From: Symbiodinium natans
Lineage: Eukaryota; Sar; Dinophyceae; Suessiales; Symbiodiniaceae
Direction of reading: 5' to 3'
Assembly: GCA_905221605.1 (NCBI GenBank)
Contig: CAJNDS010002634.1
Location: 2,069,077-2,133,076, forward strand
DNA length: 64,000 bases
Positions 1 to 9,859 of this stretch are shown piece after piece (the stretch's first letter is position 1; each line of letters begins with the position of its first letter). Made by a program: the position numbers and the translations under genes. The notes beneath the pieces are model-generated. The model saw nothing but the letters and a program-made list of their open reading frames with translations, was not told the origin of the DNA and did no database searches.

Positions 1-129
1 GGTGCAGAGCCCAAGCCCATTGGCCCTGAGGCCGGACTCACACAGCGATTGCGGCTGCACTGTCCCTTTGCGCTCCTCTGGCACGGCGTCTTCGAGAAAG
101 CTATGTCCTTGTTGGAGGCCATGTGGGCT
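1..129 (+). CDS. Exon, unidentified protein, left edge of window
   Basis: Frame 1 is open from the first base and reads as ordinary protein (includes RLRLHCPFALLWHGVFEKAM). GT dinucleotides at 123 and 130 are possible donors; the frame ends at a stop near 195 after the composition changes to intron-like sequence. The start lies outside the window. It shares the orientation of the RNF213-like exons further right and could be part of the same gene, but no domain is recognisable. Confidence 0.4.
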
Positions 130-342
130 GTGGGTTGGGCCTCCCCGGTTGAAGGTTTCGAGTCCTCGGATGCTTGGGGTTGGTTTGGAGTTTAAGCTGC
201 CGGTTTCGGGTTTGGGGGTTGCTTTGGAGAAGTTTAGGTTGTGGGGCTAATGCTTGTGGCTTGGGCCACGGGCTGCCTAAGGCGACTAAGGGTTGCGCTA
301 CCGCCTAATATTAAATACCCCTGTAATGTTGTATACTGATTA

Positions 343-945
343 GTGTGCTCCCCCGGAATTGTGGAAAAAAACTCGAAAATTATTCAGGGGGATCTATTTG
401 AGGAGGACCCCCGGAATTGTGAAAAAAAAGTCGGGCGATGCAAAATTTCGGCGAGGCTGTTGAATGGCGTCGTTGTCTAGAAATCGCTTCTGAACTGAGC
501 CTGAAGTTGTCAGGCCCTGAAATCTTCAGTCTCCAGGCCAGCCCCAAAACTAAGATTTGCTTATTAAATTCTTTTGTACCGAGGCCAGGCCATCAAATTT
601 CAAAGGGGGTAGTCCAGCAGCTGCCCGAATGCCGTATAATATGAAAAGTTTGCTCCCCCGGAATTATATTTTTTTGCGGGCTAGTTGGGTTTGGATCCAG
701 AGGCCTAAGGGCTGAGGCTTCCTAAACCTTGAGGCCTGAAGTTGTCGGGCCCTGAAATCTTCAGTCTCCAGGCCAGCCCCAAAGCCAAGATTTCCTTATA
801 AAATGCTTTTGTACCGAGGCCAGGCAATCAAATTTCAAAGGGGGGAGTCCAGCAGCTGCCCGGATGCCGTATAATATAAAAAGTTTGCTCCCCCGGAATT
901 ATTTTATTTTTTATTTTTGCGGGCTGGCTTGGTTGGGATAGATGG
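343..945. repeat. Direct repeat pair of about 200 bp with CCCCCGGAATT motif
   Basis: A segment at about 499-690 recurs at about 734-940 (offset 235) with few differences. Both copies end in TTTGCTCCCCCGGAATTA followed by a T-rich tract. Shorter CCCCCGGAATTGTG copies occur at about 346 and 408. No gene is seen in 250-945. Confidence 0.75.
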
Positions 946-947
946 AT

Positions 948-1195
948 CCCCTTTAAATTCATATAAACTCATCCCTTTCAAAATCATGTGGATCCCTTTA
1001 ACATCATATAATCCCTTGTAAATTCATATAAACTCATCCCTCTTAAAATCGTATGGATCCCTTTTTTTCATACAGTCTCACCCCGTTTAAAATCATATGG
1101 ATCCCTTTTAAAATCATACGAGCCATTCCCTTTTAAACTCATATGGATCCCTTTTAAATTCATATAAACTCATCCCGTTTAGAACCGTACAAAGC
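948..1195. repeat. Imperfect tandem repeat (ATGGATCCCTTTTAAA family)
   Basis: Alternating blocks of the type GGATCCCTTTTAAAATCATA and AAATTCATATAAACTCATCCC repeat about seven times with point changes and small deletions. No coding potential. Confidence 0.75.
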
Positions 1196-1375
1196 CCCCC
1201 CCCTAAAGAGTGGGATCATTTGTTGAGGGTGTTCGTTGGGAGGGGGGAGAGGGGAGGGGGGGAGGGGAGGGGGGGAGGGGGGGGGGGGGGGGAGGGGGGG
1301 GGGGGGAGGGGGGGGTGGGTGGAGGTCTATGGTAGGGGGGGGGGGGGGGGGGGGGGGGTGGGGGGTGGGTGGGCC
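1196..1375. repeat. Poly-G low-complexity tract
   Basis: Long runs of G broken by single A or T. The proline-rich open frames on the opposite strand are artefacts of this composition. Confidence 0.85.
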
Positions 1376-1383
1376 ATCGTGAA

Positions 1384-1581
1384 CGGCCTCGCAATGTGAT
1401 GAACGCCTCCACAGCCTCAATGCCTACCACCTACGATCACAAGATCAATGTCCTGCGCAGGCGCACTCCGAGAGCGAAGTCGAGCCTTGGACCCGGATGC
1501 GTGAGATTTGCCGCGTGGATGGGCAGCACATGCAAAGGCGTGGGCTGGCGCTGTTCACGCTGTTCCCCTCAGTCTTAAATG
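1384..1581 (+). CDS. Possible exon, unidentified
   Basis: An open frame of about 65 codons reads as ordinary protein (includes EPWTRMREICRVDGQHMQRR) and ends in a TGA. A pyrimidine-rich CCCCTCAG at about 1571 could instead be a splice acceptor, and a second frame is open too, so the reading is uncertain. Confidence 0.2.
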
Positions 1582-1758
1582 GTCAGACTTGACGTTTCAG
1601 GAACTAAAAACCGCTTTTTTTGTAGGTTGCCTAAGAATCAATCTTATAAGGGGTTGTTGTTGCAACAAGCTACAAAAAAGTAGGTGTTGGGTTCTTCAGG
1701 TAGAGTTTAGTTCATGAGCTGTCGCTGTACAGGCCTCCAGCTTTTGAGGCCCCCTACA

Positions 1759-1806
1759 CCCTAAAACCTAAACCCTAAACCCCAAACCCTAAACCCTAAA
1801 CCCTAC
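1759..1806. repeat. CCCTAAA telomere-like array
   Basis: About six CCCTAAA/CCCCAAA units ending in CCCTACAG, which could serve as a splice acceptor. A coding-like stretch of about 70 nt follows. Confidence 0.85.
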
Positions 1807-1965
1807 AGTCAAGGCTGCGAGGACGGCGCGGCGGGGTTCCAATTCTAGCTCTCGCAGAGGGACGTCTGGGGGGTTTACATAAAGATGCCCTAACAGTAGG
1901 GTTTCCTTATAATAGGGGCCCTGCTAAGGTACCCCTAGTTTCGGTTGCCCCCTTATGTTCCTAAG

Positions 1966-2036
1966 GTTTAGGGTTTAGGGTTTAGGGTTTAATTAGGGTT
2001 TAGGGTTTAGGGGTTAAGGTTTAGGGTTTCGGGGTT
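1966..2036. repeat. TTTAGGG telomere-like array
   Basis: Roughly eight TTTAGGG units with variants, immediately before the exon at 2043. Confidence 0.85.
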
Positions 2037-2042
2037 TCGAAG

Positions 2043-2117
2043 CAACTGAAACCTCATCGTCGGCCCTCGTAGGTGGTTCAGTGGCGGAGCTTGCCATGCC
2101 TATGGCCACGACGCCGC
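2043..2117 (+). CDS. Exon, unidentified
   Basis: Open frame reading TETSSSALVGGSVAELAMPM then ATTPR, followed by a strong donor GTGAGC at 2118. The 5' boundary is set after the AG that ends the preceding TTTAGGG-derived sequence. Function unknown. Confidence 0.4.
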
Positions 2118-2157
2118 GTGAGCTCAACTCATGAGTTTGAGCTTAGAGGCATTCAAG

Positions 2158-2258
2158 GGTTTAGGGTTTAGGGTTTGGGGTTTGGGGTTTAGGGTTTAGG
2201 GTTTAGGGTTTAGGGTTTAGGGTTTAGGGTTTAGGGTTTAGGGTTTAGGGTTTAGGGC
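2158..2258. repeat. TTTAGGG telomere-like array
   Basis: About fourteen nearly perfect TTTAGGG units. Confidence 0.9.
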
Positions 2259-2390
2259 CTAGCTACAGGTCTGATTGATATGGGTTGAGGCGGCCTAGGG
2301 TCGTCTTTTGCAGCAAGAGTGAGATGACAGGCTTAGCTGCAGAAGTTCTTTCCGAGCCTCCCCCCCCCACCCCCGGAGGTTGTTTCGGGC

Positions 2391-2537
2391 ATGGGGGCTA
2401 GGACATGGAGGCTACAAGCAGCATGGGTTGAGGCCTTGGGGCAGAGAGCATCGCAGTTCTTTGTCCAGCGGCCATCCGGAACAGCCCAAACACACCCCCG
2501 GAGTGATGAAAGCACCGAGCCAGACTTCGAACCCTGA
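2391..2537 (+). CDS. Possible exon or 48-codon ORF, unidentified
   Basis: ATG-to-TGA frame including EALGQRASQFFVQRPSGTAQ. Composition is protein-like, but the overlapping frame at 2380-2667 is also open, so the choice of frame is uncertain. Confidence 0.25.
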   Translation: MGARTWRLQAAWVEALGQRASQFFVQRPSGTAQTHPRSDESTEPDFEP

Positions 2538-2723
2538 ACTAAACCTTGTTAGCCCAGTGGTACCCTTGCCCCTTTTGTGTGGTTCTGGGTTCCCTGATAA
2601 AGTAAAGCAACCAACCCCACAAAGGGTGCCTTCTTGTAATGTGGTTACTGGGCTACCAAGACTCTAAGCCCTCAGCCCAAAGCCTAGACCGTGCCTGAAC
2701 AAATGTGCTAATTTCATGGTTCC

Positions 2724-2879
2724 ATGTCTGTAGGCGACACAAAGCGCTTTGGTTGGCAAAGGGGCGTTAGGAAACCTATATACCGAAATTGTAGACAGCT
2801 TTCTAAGGCCATCCTTCTCGCTGCCTTCGAGACTGGCTTGACCCTGGAGGATCATGACGTGGCACTGTTTCCGTTCTGA
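2724..2879 (+). CDS. Exon or 51-codon ORF, unidentified
   Basis: The frame reads LSKAILLAAFETGLTLEDHD then VALFPF and a TGA. The part from about 2799 is the most protein-like and follows an AG. No family recognised. Confidence 0.35.
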   Translation: MSVGDTKRFGWQRGVRKPIYRNCRQLSKAILLAAFETGLTLEDHDVALFPF

Positions 2880-3166
2880 CGTTGGAAAGCCTTGCCATAG
2901 TCTTTGAGATGTAGCTCCGAGTTGCTGCGTTGAGGGCTGAGCACAGCTGATCTATCAGACATGCCAGAATAAGAACCCCCCCCCCCCTGGTTCTTGGACT
3001 CGCATTCTTGAAGAACAACAGAAGCCCTCAGAGACCATTTTCGCTCATGACACCATGCACCCAGATCAAGGTAGAGGGCAAGGTAGCTTCCCAGTGAACA
3101 GCTTTCCCCATATGGTAAGTTGTACATGTGCCAGCCAAGACATGCGTTGCGCTGCTGCTGCGTGAG

Positions 3167-3229
3167 GTTGTTGGATGTCGTGCTCAGCTATGCCAGGACT
3201 GCATCATGTGCAAGACAGACTACTTGGAG
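3167..3229 (+). CDS. Exon upstream of an inverted-repeat intron
   Basis: Open frame ending CTT GGA G just before a GT that starts the inverted-repeat element at 3230. Joining it to the frame at 3379 keeps the frame open (LLG then VESTG). Unidentified product. Confidence 0.35.
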
Positions 3230-3378
3230 GTTCATGATACTTATTAACCAACAATAACTGTACTAAAACCCACTTATAAGCCCCTTAAGTGTATGGTTAC
3301 AAGTACAGTTATAAGTACAGTTCTAAGTACACTTATAAGTACAGAATAGTTGGTTAATAAGCACCATGAACCTTGAAG
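3228..3378. mobile_element. MITE or introner-like element with 25-bp terminal inverted repeats
   Basis: The left arm 3228-3252 and right arm 3349-3373 are inverted copies with two mismatches (core TTATTAACCAAC / GTTGGTTAATAA). The interior holds several AAGTACAGTTATAAG-type repeats. GT at 3230 and AG at 3377 lie at the edges, so it could be spliced out as an intron. CTTGGAG on the left and CTTGAAG on the right may be an imperfect target duplication. Confidence 0.7.
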
Positions 3379-3560
3379 TAGAGTCTACTGGAGCAAGCCC
3401 AAGCCTTGCAGCTTTGCCGTGCACAACTGTATCTCACTCTTCCAGGAAGTCCGTCAGAGGCGTCCCTCTTGGGCCCGATGTGCACTTGGCAATCCGATAC
3501 CCGATTGCAATGACAGGGCTGAGGGCCCTTCGTAAGAAGATCTACAAATACTCCATGCCC
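3379..3560 (+). CDS. Exon downstream of an inverted-repeat intron
   Basis: The open frame continues to 3782; the first 60 codons are protein-like (includes AIRYPIAMTGLRALRKKIYK). Beyond about 3600 it turns into telomere-like repeat. The donor is not identified. Unknown product. Confidence 0.35.
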
Positions 3561-3757
3561 CCACTTCCGAAACCCCCCACAACCAGGGTGTCCCGACTCC
3601 TATACTGCCCAAGCCGCAAAGAACCGCCCAAAAGGCAGCCACTGTTCCAGAGGTCGTGCCGTACGCAAGGGCTTGGAGGTTTAGCGTTCAGGGTTTTCGG
3701 TAAGGAGCCCTGGACACTGAACCCTGAGACCCTGAACAAAGGCTTCGTTGTCCGTTC

Positions 3758-3958
3758 AGTTACCCTAAACCCTAAACCCTAAACCCTAAACCCTAAACCC
3801 TAAACCCTAAACCCATTTTTTAGTTCGGCGTAGATTCCGAGATGCTGCTATGGCTAGGCTCTAAGGTCCGCAGTTCGACAGGCAAGTATTAAGGCTGGGA
3901 TTTTGTGGCCGGAAGCCTAAACCCTAAACCCTAAACCCTAAACACTAAACCCTAAACC
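3758..3958. repeat. Two CCCTAAA arrays
   Basis: Arrays at about 3761-3816 and 3906-3958 flank about 90 nt of unique sequence. Confidence 0.85.
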
Positions 3959-3974
3959 CCGAACGCCAGGAAAG

Positions 3975-4055
3975 CTATGGCCGGTTCTGCCACACTTGGC
4001 CAAGCTTGAGTCGTTGGGGCTCATGGCGCCCATCAGGGTGGCGGTGCGCTCTGAG
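3975..4055 (+). CDS. 27-codon exon between two telomere-like introns
   Basis: Exactly 81 nt between an AG acceptor (3973-3974) and a GTGAGG donor at 4056. It reads LWPVLPHLAKLESLGLMAPI then RVAVRSE. The upstream intron is made of CCCTAAA units, and the downstream one becomes a CCCCTAAA array within 30 nt. Product not identified. Confidence 0.6.
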
Positions 4056-4082
4056 GTGAGGGGAGGGGGGGGGGGGAGTGGC

Positions 4083-4178
4083 TGCCCTAAACCCCTAACC
4101 CCTAAACCCTAAACCCCTAAACCCTAAACCCCTAAACCCCTAAACCCCCAAAACCCCTAAACCCTAAACCCTAGACCC
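4083..4178. repeat. CCCCTAAA/CCCTAAA array
   Basis: Mixed 7- and 8-bp units directly downstream of the exon at 3975. Confidence 0.85.
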
Positions 4179-4342
4179 AGTGTTCAGGAGGGGTTCTCTA
4201 ACGTCCGGTGGTTGTGGCGGTGTATGCGGGGGCTTAGCGTTTCGGGCTGAGGGGCTTCGGGTTGCGGACATCAGGCCTCTGGAGCTTTGGGTTCGGGAAG
4301 AGGAAGGCAGACACTTTCTCTAGAGTAGGTAACCTTGAACCT

Positions 4343-4420
4343 TCTTGGGGCATTCTAATCCCTAGAAAATCTCGAAGGCTAACCTTTAATTCTCCCAGGT
4401 TACTGGACAACTAAGAATTA
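4343..4420. repeat. Dispersed repeat, partner at 20411
   Basis: Shares TTACTGGACAACTAAG-type sequence and its upstream 60 nt, diverged, with 20411-20485. Confidence 0.5.
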
Positions 4421-4422
4421 GC

Positions 4423-4484
4423 AGCCCTAAACCCTAGACTCTAAACCCTAAACCCTAAACCCTAAACCCCAAACCCTAAAACAA
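4423..4484. repeat. CCCTAAA array
   Basis: About eight CCCTAAA units ending in an AG used by the next exon. Confidence 0.85.
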
Positions 4485-4485
4485 G

Positions 4486-4598
4486 CCCCAAAGGAGCCTG
4501 CCGATCGCTTCTTGCCGTCCATCGCCGAAGCGGCGGTGGCTGCTGTGACCTCGGACAGCTTTCGGCCCGCCGACATCCTCGAACTGGGTCCGCAGTAG
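4486..4598 (+). CDS. Exon ending in a stop, unidentified
   Basis: Reads KEPADRFLPSIAEAAVAAVT then SDSFRPADILELGPQ and TAG. The helical, Ala/Leu-rich pattern loosely recalls FASTK/OPR-type repeats, but this is only an impression. It follows a CCCTAAA array ending in AG and is followed by a TTTAGGG array. Confidence 0.5.
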
Positions 4599-4602
4599 GG
4601 CC

Positions 4603-4692
4603 AGGGTTTAGGGTTTAGGGTGTAGGGTCTAGGGTGTAGGGTTTAGGGTGTAGGGTGTCGGGTTTAGGGTTTAGGGTGTAGGGTTTAGGGCT
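4603..4692. repeat. TTTAGGG/TGTAGGG array
   Basis: Alternating TTTAGGG and TGTAGGG units. Confidence 0.85.
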
Positions 4693-4793
4693 CGGCTTGT
4701 TGACTTGGGCTTTCTCGAGGGTTCAGATGCTCATGTCAGGGTCATACTATCTGACAGTGTCACTCCCAATCCCGAAGCACCGCTTAAGGTTGG

Positions 4794-4884
4794 TTAGTAG
4801 GGAATGAGGGAATGAGGTACCCTATATAATCCCTTAAAGGGTATATACAGGGGGATATAGGGTACCTCATTATTCCCTACTAAA
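4794..4884. mobile_element. MITE-like inverted repeat element
   Basis: About 30-nt arms (TAGTAGGGAAT...GAGGTACCCTATAT and its complement) face each other around a short centre. The left arm has a small duplicated GGAATGAG. Confidence 0.65.
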
Positions 4885-4907
4885 CAGCAGTAAGACCATG
4901 GGCTGAG

Positions 4908-4993
4908 GAGCTGCAGCTCAAGGAAGTGGAGCTGCTTCTCACGGCACTGAGCCAGGTGTTCATTGCAGGCCCCTGCAGTCACACTTGCTGCAG
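4908..4993 (+). CDS. Exon, unidentified
   Basis: Reads ELQLKEVELLLTALSQ and is then followed by GTGTTC (4956); the frame stays open through a second possible donor at 4994. Leucine-rich helical pattern. Unknown function. Confidence 0.45.
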
Positions 4994-5099
4994 GTGTGCC
5001 TGGCACTAGCAGAGAGTTCTGAGTAGCATGTGCCTTGAATTCTAAACCCTAAACAGTATATACATGTATGGACCCTTCAATCCCAGAGCTTCGGTTTAG

Positions 5100-5170
5100 C
5101 GGCTGCCTTCGTTTTGCCTCACGCGTATCTGCCGATACCCAACCCTCTCGTGGAGGAGGTTCTGCAAACG
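5100..5170 (+). CDS. Exon, unidentified
   Basis: The acceptor is a TTTAG; the exon reads AAFVLPHAYLPIPNPLVEEV then LQT and ends at GTGAGA (5171). Confidence 0.55.
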
Positions 5171-5442
5171 GTGAGATCGACCAGGAGAAGGAGACTCAAC
5201 CCCAAAACCCTGTAAACCCTACAGATAGACCCTTCCACCGAGGCTCACATAACTTCGTGCCCTGCAACACCCCTAGCAGCATGATATCTAAGGGCACCCC
5301 TGCCTGGCAACTCCCCTACACTCCTCTTAGGGGCCCTCAACGCTTCAAACCCAAATGCCAAACTCCAAGTGGGTCCCTAAATCCCCAAGCCCCCCAAGGT
5401 TGATGAAGTAGGCCCTTTTAGGGTTTAAAGACAATCCCACAG

Positions 5443-5582
5443 CCCTGGCTCCAAACGCCAAAGGAGAAGCTGCAGTCGCTGAGGCAGGTGTTGGTACACC
5501 TGGTGCTACCCCTTGGACAGCGTCCCCCGACATTTGGCTCAATGCTTGCAGCGTTAGGGCTCATAGAGGAAGTACGAATTGA
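5443..5582 (+). CDS. Probable exon, unidentified
   Basis: Follows ATCCCACAG and reads LAPNAKGEAAVAEAGVGTPG and onward, open for 45 codons. A donor CAG/GTGTTG lies inside, so the exon may be shorter. Confidence 0.35.
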
Positions 5583-5877
5583 GGAGCTTGGGGTTGTATA
5601 AGGGAGTTGTTGGGTTCAGGGTTTATCGGGTTTGTGGAGGGTTTAGGCTTCTATCTAAAGATTGCCAGCATTCATCTGGGCCCGGATGGAACAAGATCGG
5701 TTCAGAGATCTGCCGTAGTAGGGGGGTTTAGGACCGGCTCTGGGGTTTGGGACACCGATCTTGAGAGGTCGACCTCAGCATGGGCTCAGGTTAAATTTGG
5801 GCTTAGGGTTTAGGGTTTAGGATTTAGGGTTTAACCCTAAACCCTTCGGTTTCTGGGTTTCGGCTCTGGGGGGGCCG

Positions 5878-5988
5878 GAGATGCACAAGGGTTCTAAGCT
5901 CCGGAACGCCTTGGAAAGCTGCAGACGACCGCTGGATGCCCTTTTTCCAAGGCTCGGTGTTAGAGACCTTGGGGTCAAACGACCGTAA
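5878..5988 (+). CDS. Probable exon, unidentified
   Basis: Frame EMHKGSKLRNALESCRRPLD then ALFPRLG, open to a TAA at 5986. Flanked by TTTAGGG units and by a CCCTATAAA array. Confidence 0.4.
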   Translation, partial: EMHKGSKLRNALESCRRPLDALFPRLGVRDLGVKRP

Positions 5989-6009
5989 CACCTACAAAAC
6001 TCTATAAAC

Positions 6010-6135
6010 CCTATAAACCCCCTACAAAACCCTATAAGCCCTGTATACCCGAGAAACCCTATAAAGTCCTATAAACCCAATAAACCCTATCTACCCTATA
6101 AACCCTATAAACGCGATAAACCCTCAGACCCTAAA
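6010..6135. repeat. CCCTATAAA degenerate array
   Basis: About twelve 9-bp units of CCCTATAAA and variants, a derivative of the CCCTAAA motif. Confidence 0.8.
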
Positions 6136-6348
6136 CCTTAGCCATGGCTTCAGGGTCTTCGGGTTTGGGCTTGCCGGCTTCAGTTGTCACTTCAAAAGCT
6201 CAGAGGGATTCTTGAAACCAGGAACCTCCTCGAGTCGAAGGAACCGAAAGCTTTTCGGGTTTGGGGTTTAGGGCTTGGGGGGCGGGGAGGGGGAAGTTCA
6301 ATTCGGGGTTCTACCCTAGACCCTAAACCCTAAGCCCTACAAAATGAA

Positions 6349-6428
6349 GTCTGCTGTGCTTTGGTCTCCTGGAGCCAAGGATGCGGCAGCTCTATGAGGC
6401 CATGACGGCCTTGCAGACCGGTCGGTAG
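6349..6428 (+). CDS. Exon, unidentified
   Basis: Reads LLCFGLLEPRMRQLYEAMTA then LQTGR and TAG; GT-containing donors lie just before the stop. Preceded by CCCTAAA units. Confidence 0.5.
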
Positions 6429-6469
6429 CCAGGAATGCAAGACTTAAGCCGGGGGTTTGGGGCTTTTGG

Positions 6470-6542
6470 GTTTGGGGTTTAGGGTTTAGGGTTTCGGGTT
6501 TAGGGTTTAGGGCTTGGGGGTGGTTTGGGGTTTGGGGTTCAG
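6470..6542. repeat. TTTAGGG array ending at a splice acceptor
   Basis: Units of TTTAGGG, TTTCGGG and TTTGGGG lead into GGGTTCAG, used as the acceptor of the next exon. Confidence 0.85.
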
Positions 6543-6593
6543 GGTTATCCCTGCCTATTCCTGGCACGGATTCGCGACTTCGTGGTGGTGCAG
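6543..6593 (+). CDS. 17-codon exon, unidentified
   Basis: 51 nt between a TTCAG acceptor and a GTAGGG donor (6594), reading GYPCLFLARIRDFVVVQ. Both flanking introns are made of telomere-like repeat. Confidence 0.6.
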
Positions 6594-6828
6594 GTAGGGT
6601 AGACAGCTCTTTTGGGGTTAAAACGGTTTTAGGCTTACTCGGGCTTGGGGGCCTGCAGCTCTTTGTTTTGGTCCTTTGGGAGGTTTTGAACTTTGAGGGG
6701 GGGGGGGTTGGGAGAGAAGGTCTGTGGGACCTATCTTCTCATCCTAATTAGACCCTCCTCAATCCTAGCCCCTACACCGCCAGCACCCTGAGCCGAAACC
6801 CCAAGCCCCGAACCCCATTTCCCTGCAG

Positions 6829-6882
6829 TGTGGCTGATCTGCTTGCGGGTACCGCCTGCGCCTGACCGAACTCGGCTGCGAG
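6829..6882 (+). CDS. Short exon, unidentified
   Basis: Follows TTTCCCTGCAG and reads WLICLRVPPAPDRTRLR, then a donor GTTTCA at 6883. Another frame on the same strand and one on the opposite strand are also open here. Confidence 0.4.
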
Positions 6883-7076
6883 GTTTCAGTTGAGCGAGGT
6901 TGGCGAGATTGTCCTTGGCTTGTGGCCTGGGAGCCAGCCGTGGTACCAGCGTGTATGGCACTGGCCACATGGTGGCAGCGTTTGGGTTTTGGTGCTTCGG
7001 GCTGTTTGGGTGTTGGCGTCGAGAAGTTAGTTTTTGAAGATGTCTTTGAAGCCTCACGGCCCAAGTGAAACTGAAG

Positions 7077-7194
7077 GTTCGACCGAAACAACCAACGCGA
7101 GCTGCGTGCGGACGGGGAGAAGCTTGCTGCAGTTCGCCATTTCTTCAGTACCTCTCTGGCGCAAACGCCCGGCTTGGAGGCCGTTCAGCCTTGA
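7077..7194 (+). CDS. Exon, unidentified
   Basis: After ACTGAAG the frame reads FDRNNQRELRADGEKLAAVR then HFFSTSLAQTPGLEAVQP and TGA. Strongly protein-like, charged and helical. A second frame downstream (to 7396) is also open. Confidence 0.5.
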
Positions 7195-7510
7195 AACTCT
7201 GACCCAAGCCCTGGCCACCCAGACTTCAGAAAGTTCAGCCGTACATCTGCAAGCCCTACGATGCTGCACAGTGTTCGAGCAGGGAGCTTTCGGGGGTGTT
7301 GGCTCTTGCTTATGCCAGTCATCGGATTTGCACTATGACGCCTGGACGTGCACGTCCAAGCCGTTTCAAATCTGCACACGCACAGCACACCTGTAGCTAC
7401 AATGAGCCTTTCTCCTCCCCCCCCCCCCCATGGCGCTTCGGGCTAGGTACTCTATAGGATAGAGTTGTCAACGCAGTTTGAAATGAACCGGCAAGAGCAA
7501 CGCGCAGCAC

Positions 7511-7627
7511 ATGAATCTCGAAAGGCGCGTACACCGGCATACACCCCTGATCTTTCTGCGACTCACTTCGAAGGCCGAGCTGGACATGGCGCTGTACCTC
7601 TCCACCGGCGCCGCCCCCTCCATGGAG
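7511..7627 (+). CDS. 39-codon exon, unidentified
   Basis: Reads LTSKAELDMALYLSTGAAPS then ME and a GTGAGC donor at 7628. G+C-rich third positions are typical of the host exons here. Confidence 0.55.
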
Positions 7628-7799
7628 GTGAGCAAAGTCCTCGCGCTTCAGTGGCTGGAGTCCTGCTTGGGCGGATCGTTGCTGAGCCTCGGCTGCATTC
7701 AACGAAGGGCGTGTGATGAAATGGTGTCAGCCAAGTGACAGCATTCGGGTTTAGGCAGTTTCGGGTTGCCAAACCGGCCCAAATCTGTCTGCCCCTGAG

Positions 7800-7981
7800 A
7801 AGCTGCACTGTGAGGTCGCAGAGCGCCCGGCTTTGCGGGTTGAGGGCACGTGTGATATCGGGTTGTCGCAGAGCTGTGGCGGAACTGCAGGAGCTGTGCG
7901 TCAAAGATACAGTTGGCGCGCCGGCTTCTTTCAAGCCAGTCGTCAACTGTCCGCGGTGTTTTGGAGGACAAGCGGGCACAG
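7800..7981 (+). CDS. Exon, two frames plausible
   Basis: Ends at ACAG/GTCCTT (7982). One frame gives AVAELQELCVKDTVGAPASF and then a CPRC motif; the other gives KLHCEVAERPALRVEGTCDI. I cannot decide between them without alignment. Confidence 0.45.
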
Positions 7982-8123
7982 GTCCTTGTACGGGTATGTT
8001 CCCCCAAGGTTGATGAGAGATGTTGATAAAGCATGATTCTCCTAAACCGTGCGATTTGTGGCTTGGTCAGCGAGGCCAGGGGCAGACAAACACAGCCCAC
8101 CCCAAAGCAACGCTGCCCATTCG

Positions 8124-8240
8124 CAGGACTTGCTGCAAAAGCAATTCGAGAAGGCCTTCTGTCTTTGGGCGAGCATGCTGCAACCGATTAAGTGGTGGTT
8201 GAGGGGCTTTACAGCAAGGATCGCTACAAGTGCAATTTAG
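8124..8240 (+). CDS. Exon, unidentified
   Basis: After CATTCGCAG the frame reads DLLQKQFEKAFCLWASMLQP then IKWWLRGF and on to TAG at 8238. Aromatic-rich helical sequence. Function unknown. Confidence 0.5.
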   Translation, partial: QDLLQKQFEKAFCLWASMLQPIKWWLRGFTARIATSAI

Positions 8241-8626
8241 TCTCAATCCCTCTGTCTAAACTCTTCCTTGGTAAGCCCTGCATGCCCATAGCTTGGGCTC
8301 GGGGGATGTATAGCTCCCCACTGAAACCCTGAAGGCCCGGGACCCAAGTGCGTATGTCGCAGTACTAGTTGGTCTATAGGGAGTGTGGTTTGAGGTAACC
8401 CCCCACAGCCAAGACCTCTGAAGATGCAGGTGGGACACCGCGACCACCATGCCATGGCCCCCTGGCGAACTTCATTGGGTATAGTGCTGGATCCCTAATT
8501 TCCAACTGGGTGCGTCGCCCGCCTCGGGCTTGAAGGGTTTAGGATGTAGGGTGTTAGCTTCGGCCACACAGGCCTGTGAGCTTGACAGTCTGGCCGAAGC
8601 AGGGACAGGGCCTGGTAGATCCCTAG

Positions 8627-8865
8627 GTGTTTCTGTCTTTCACCGTAGACCACAACAAAGTGGGTTTTCGGGTTCTTCACTTGCTTAACTTCATCTCAAA
8701 ACTCTTTCCCGGGGCTGAGGCAATCTTGGTCCAGGCCTGCCAGGGTGACCTGGAGGCTCGCATGCAGAGTGTCTTGGCAAGAGCTCCGAATTTGGTTTTG
8801 GCCCCTGGTTCTTTGAAGTTCAGGTGTACTGCTCCCTTCTGGCATCTGGCCGCCCCAAACAAAAG
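8627..8865 (+). CDS. Exon, unidentified
   Basis: Open frame including LFPGAEAILVQACQGDLEAR and VLARAPNLVLAPGSLKF, ending at AAAAG/GTCAGG (8866). The 5' boundary is uncertain. Confidence 0.45.
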
Positions 8866-9176
8866 GTCAGGGCTTGCTTTGCTTGTTGCTTCATCGTGAG
8901 AGCTTCCAGCGCTTTCTGGAACCCTCTAAGCCTACGGTTGAACAATGTGCCCAGGCAGCTTCCGATTCCTGAGCCCTACACCCGAAACCTTAACGCGAGC
9001 CCGATGCGCTCAGGTGACCGACCTGTGAGCCCCGAGAGACCCACAGCCCAAACTCGTTTCACCCTTTTTTGATCCAGGACTGACTTCCCCTTCCTTAACC
9101 TGTACCCTCAAGCCGTAGATCCCTAAACCCTACAAGCCCAAGAGACCTGCAACACCTTGAATACCCTAGATCTTGG

Positions 9177-9273
9177 GATGTCCCCCCTTATACTAGCAGT
9201 CCGTGATAGGGACTAGAATAGGGGGGGGGGTACCAGAGTCCTTATTCAGGACTGCTAGTATAGGGGGGGAACA
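9177..9273. mobile_element. MITE-like element, same family as 18994-19103
   Basis: Arms of about 26 nt (GATGTCCCCCCTTATACTAG and its complement) with a G-rich loop. The second family member at 18994 has the same arm sequence. Confidence 0.75.
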
Positions 9274-9859
9274 TCGCTGGCGAGAACCCTCGAAGCCCTA
9301 AGGCGTTCGCGACCTGCGCCGTCACTTTGTCGGGCTGCGCGGGTCCGGTCTTGACTTTGCCTGGGGAGTTGCAGCCTCCAAGTTGGCATCTTTTCTCAAG
9401 AGTCCAAGGTTTTTGGGGGGGGCTTTGGGCTTGATTCACAGGTTCTTTAGGTTGTCTTTGGATTCATCGGGGCTTTTGATGGTTTCTTGAGCCCCTGTTG
9501 CACGCTGCTGCGCACGGGTGAGGTCCTTGCTTAAACTTTCGAGAGCTGGCGGCACCCTCAGTCCGAGAGAAGCGCACGCCCCAAAAAACCCAGAACCGAG
9601 CATCAGAATGGAACATCCCAGGACCCCCCAAATCCCTTTGTAAACCCTAACACGCCTAAAGCTTTTCATGCTTAAGCCGCCGCTGCGTTAGCTTAGGGCT
9701 TCGGGTTGTGAACTTTGTGTGCACTGCCGGCCGGTTAGAGCGAAGGACCGTCCCTCAAGCTTCTGCAGCCTCCTTTCTTTAAAGTAAAGCCACCCGGCCC
9801 CAAGGCCATGCAATCAGGACTCAGAACCCTTCAGTTACCCTTCGAAGGTTGCTTTTCAG

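Noticed and set aside
1160-1430. Proline-rich ORFs on the minus strand
   Set aside because: Created by the poly-G tract; no other protein character.
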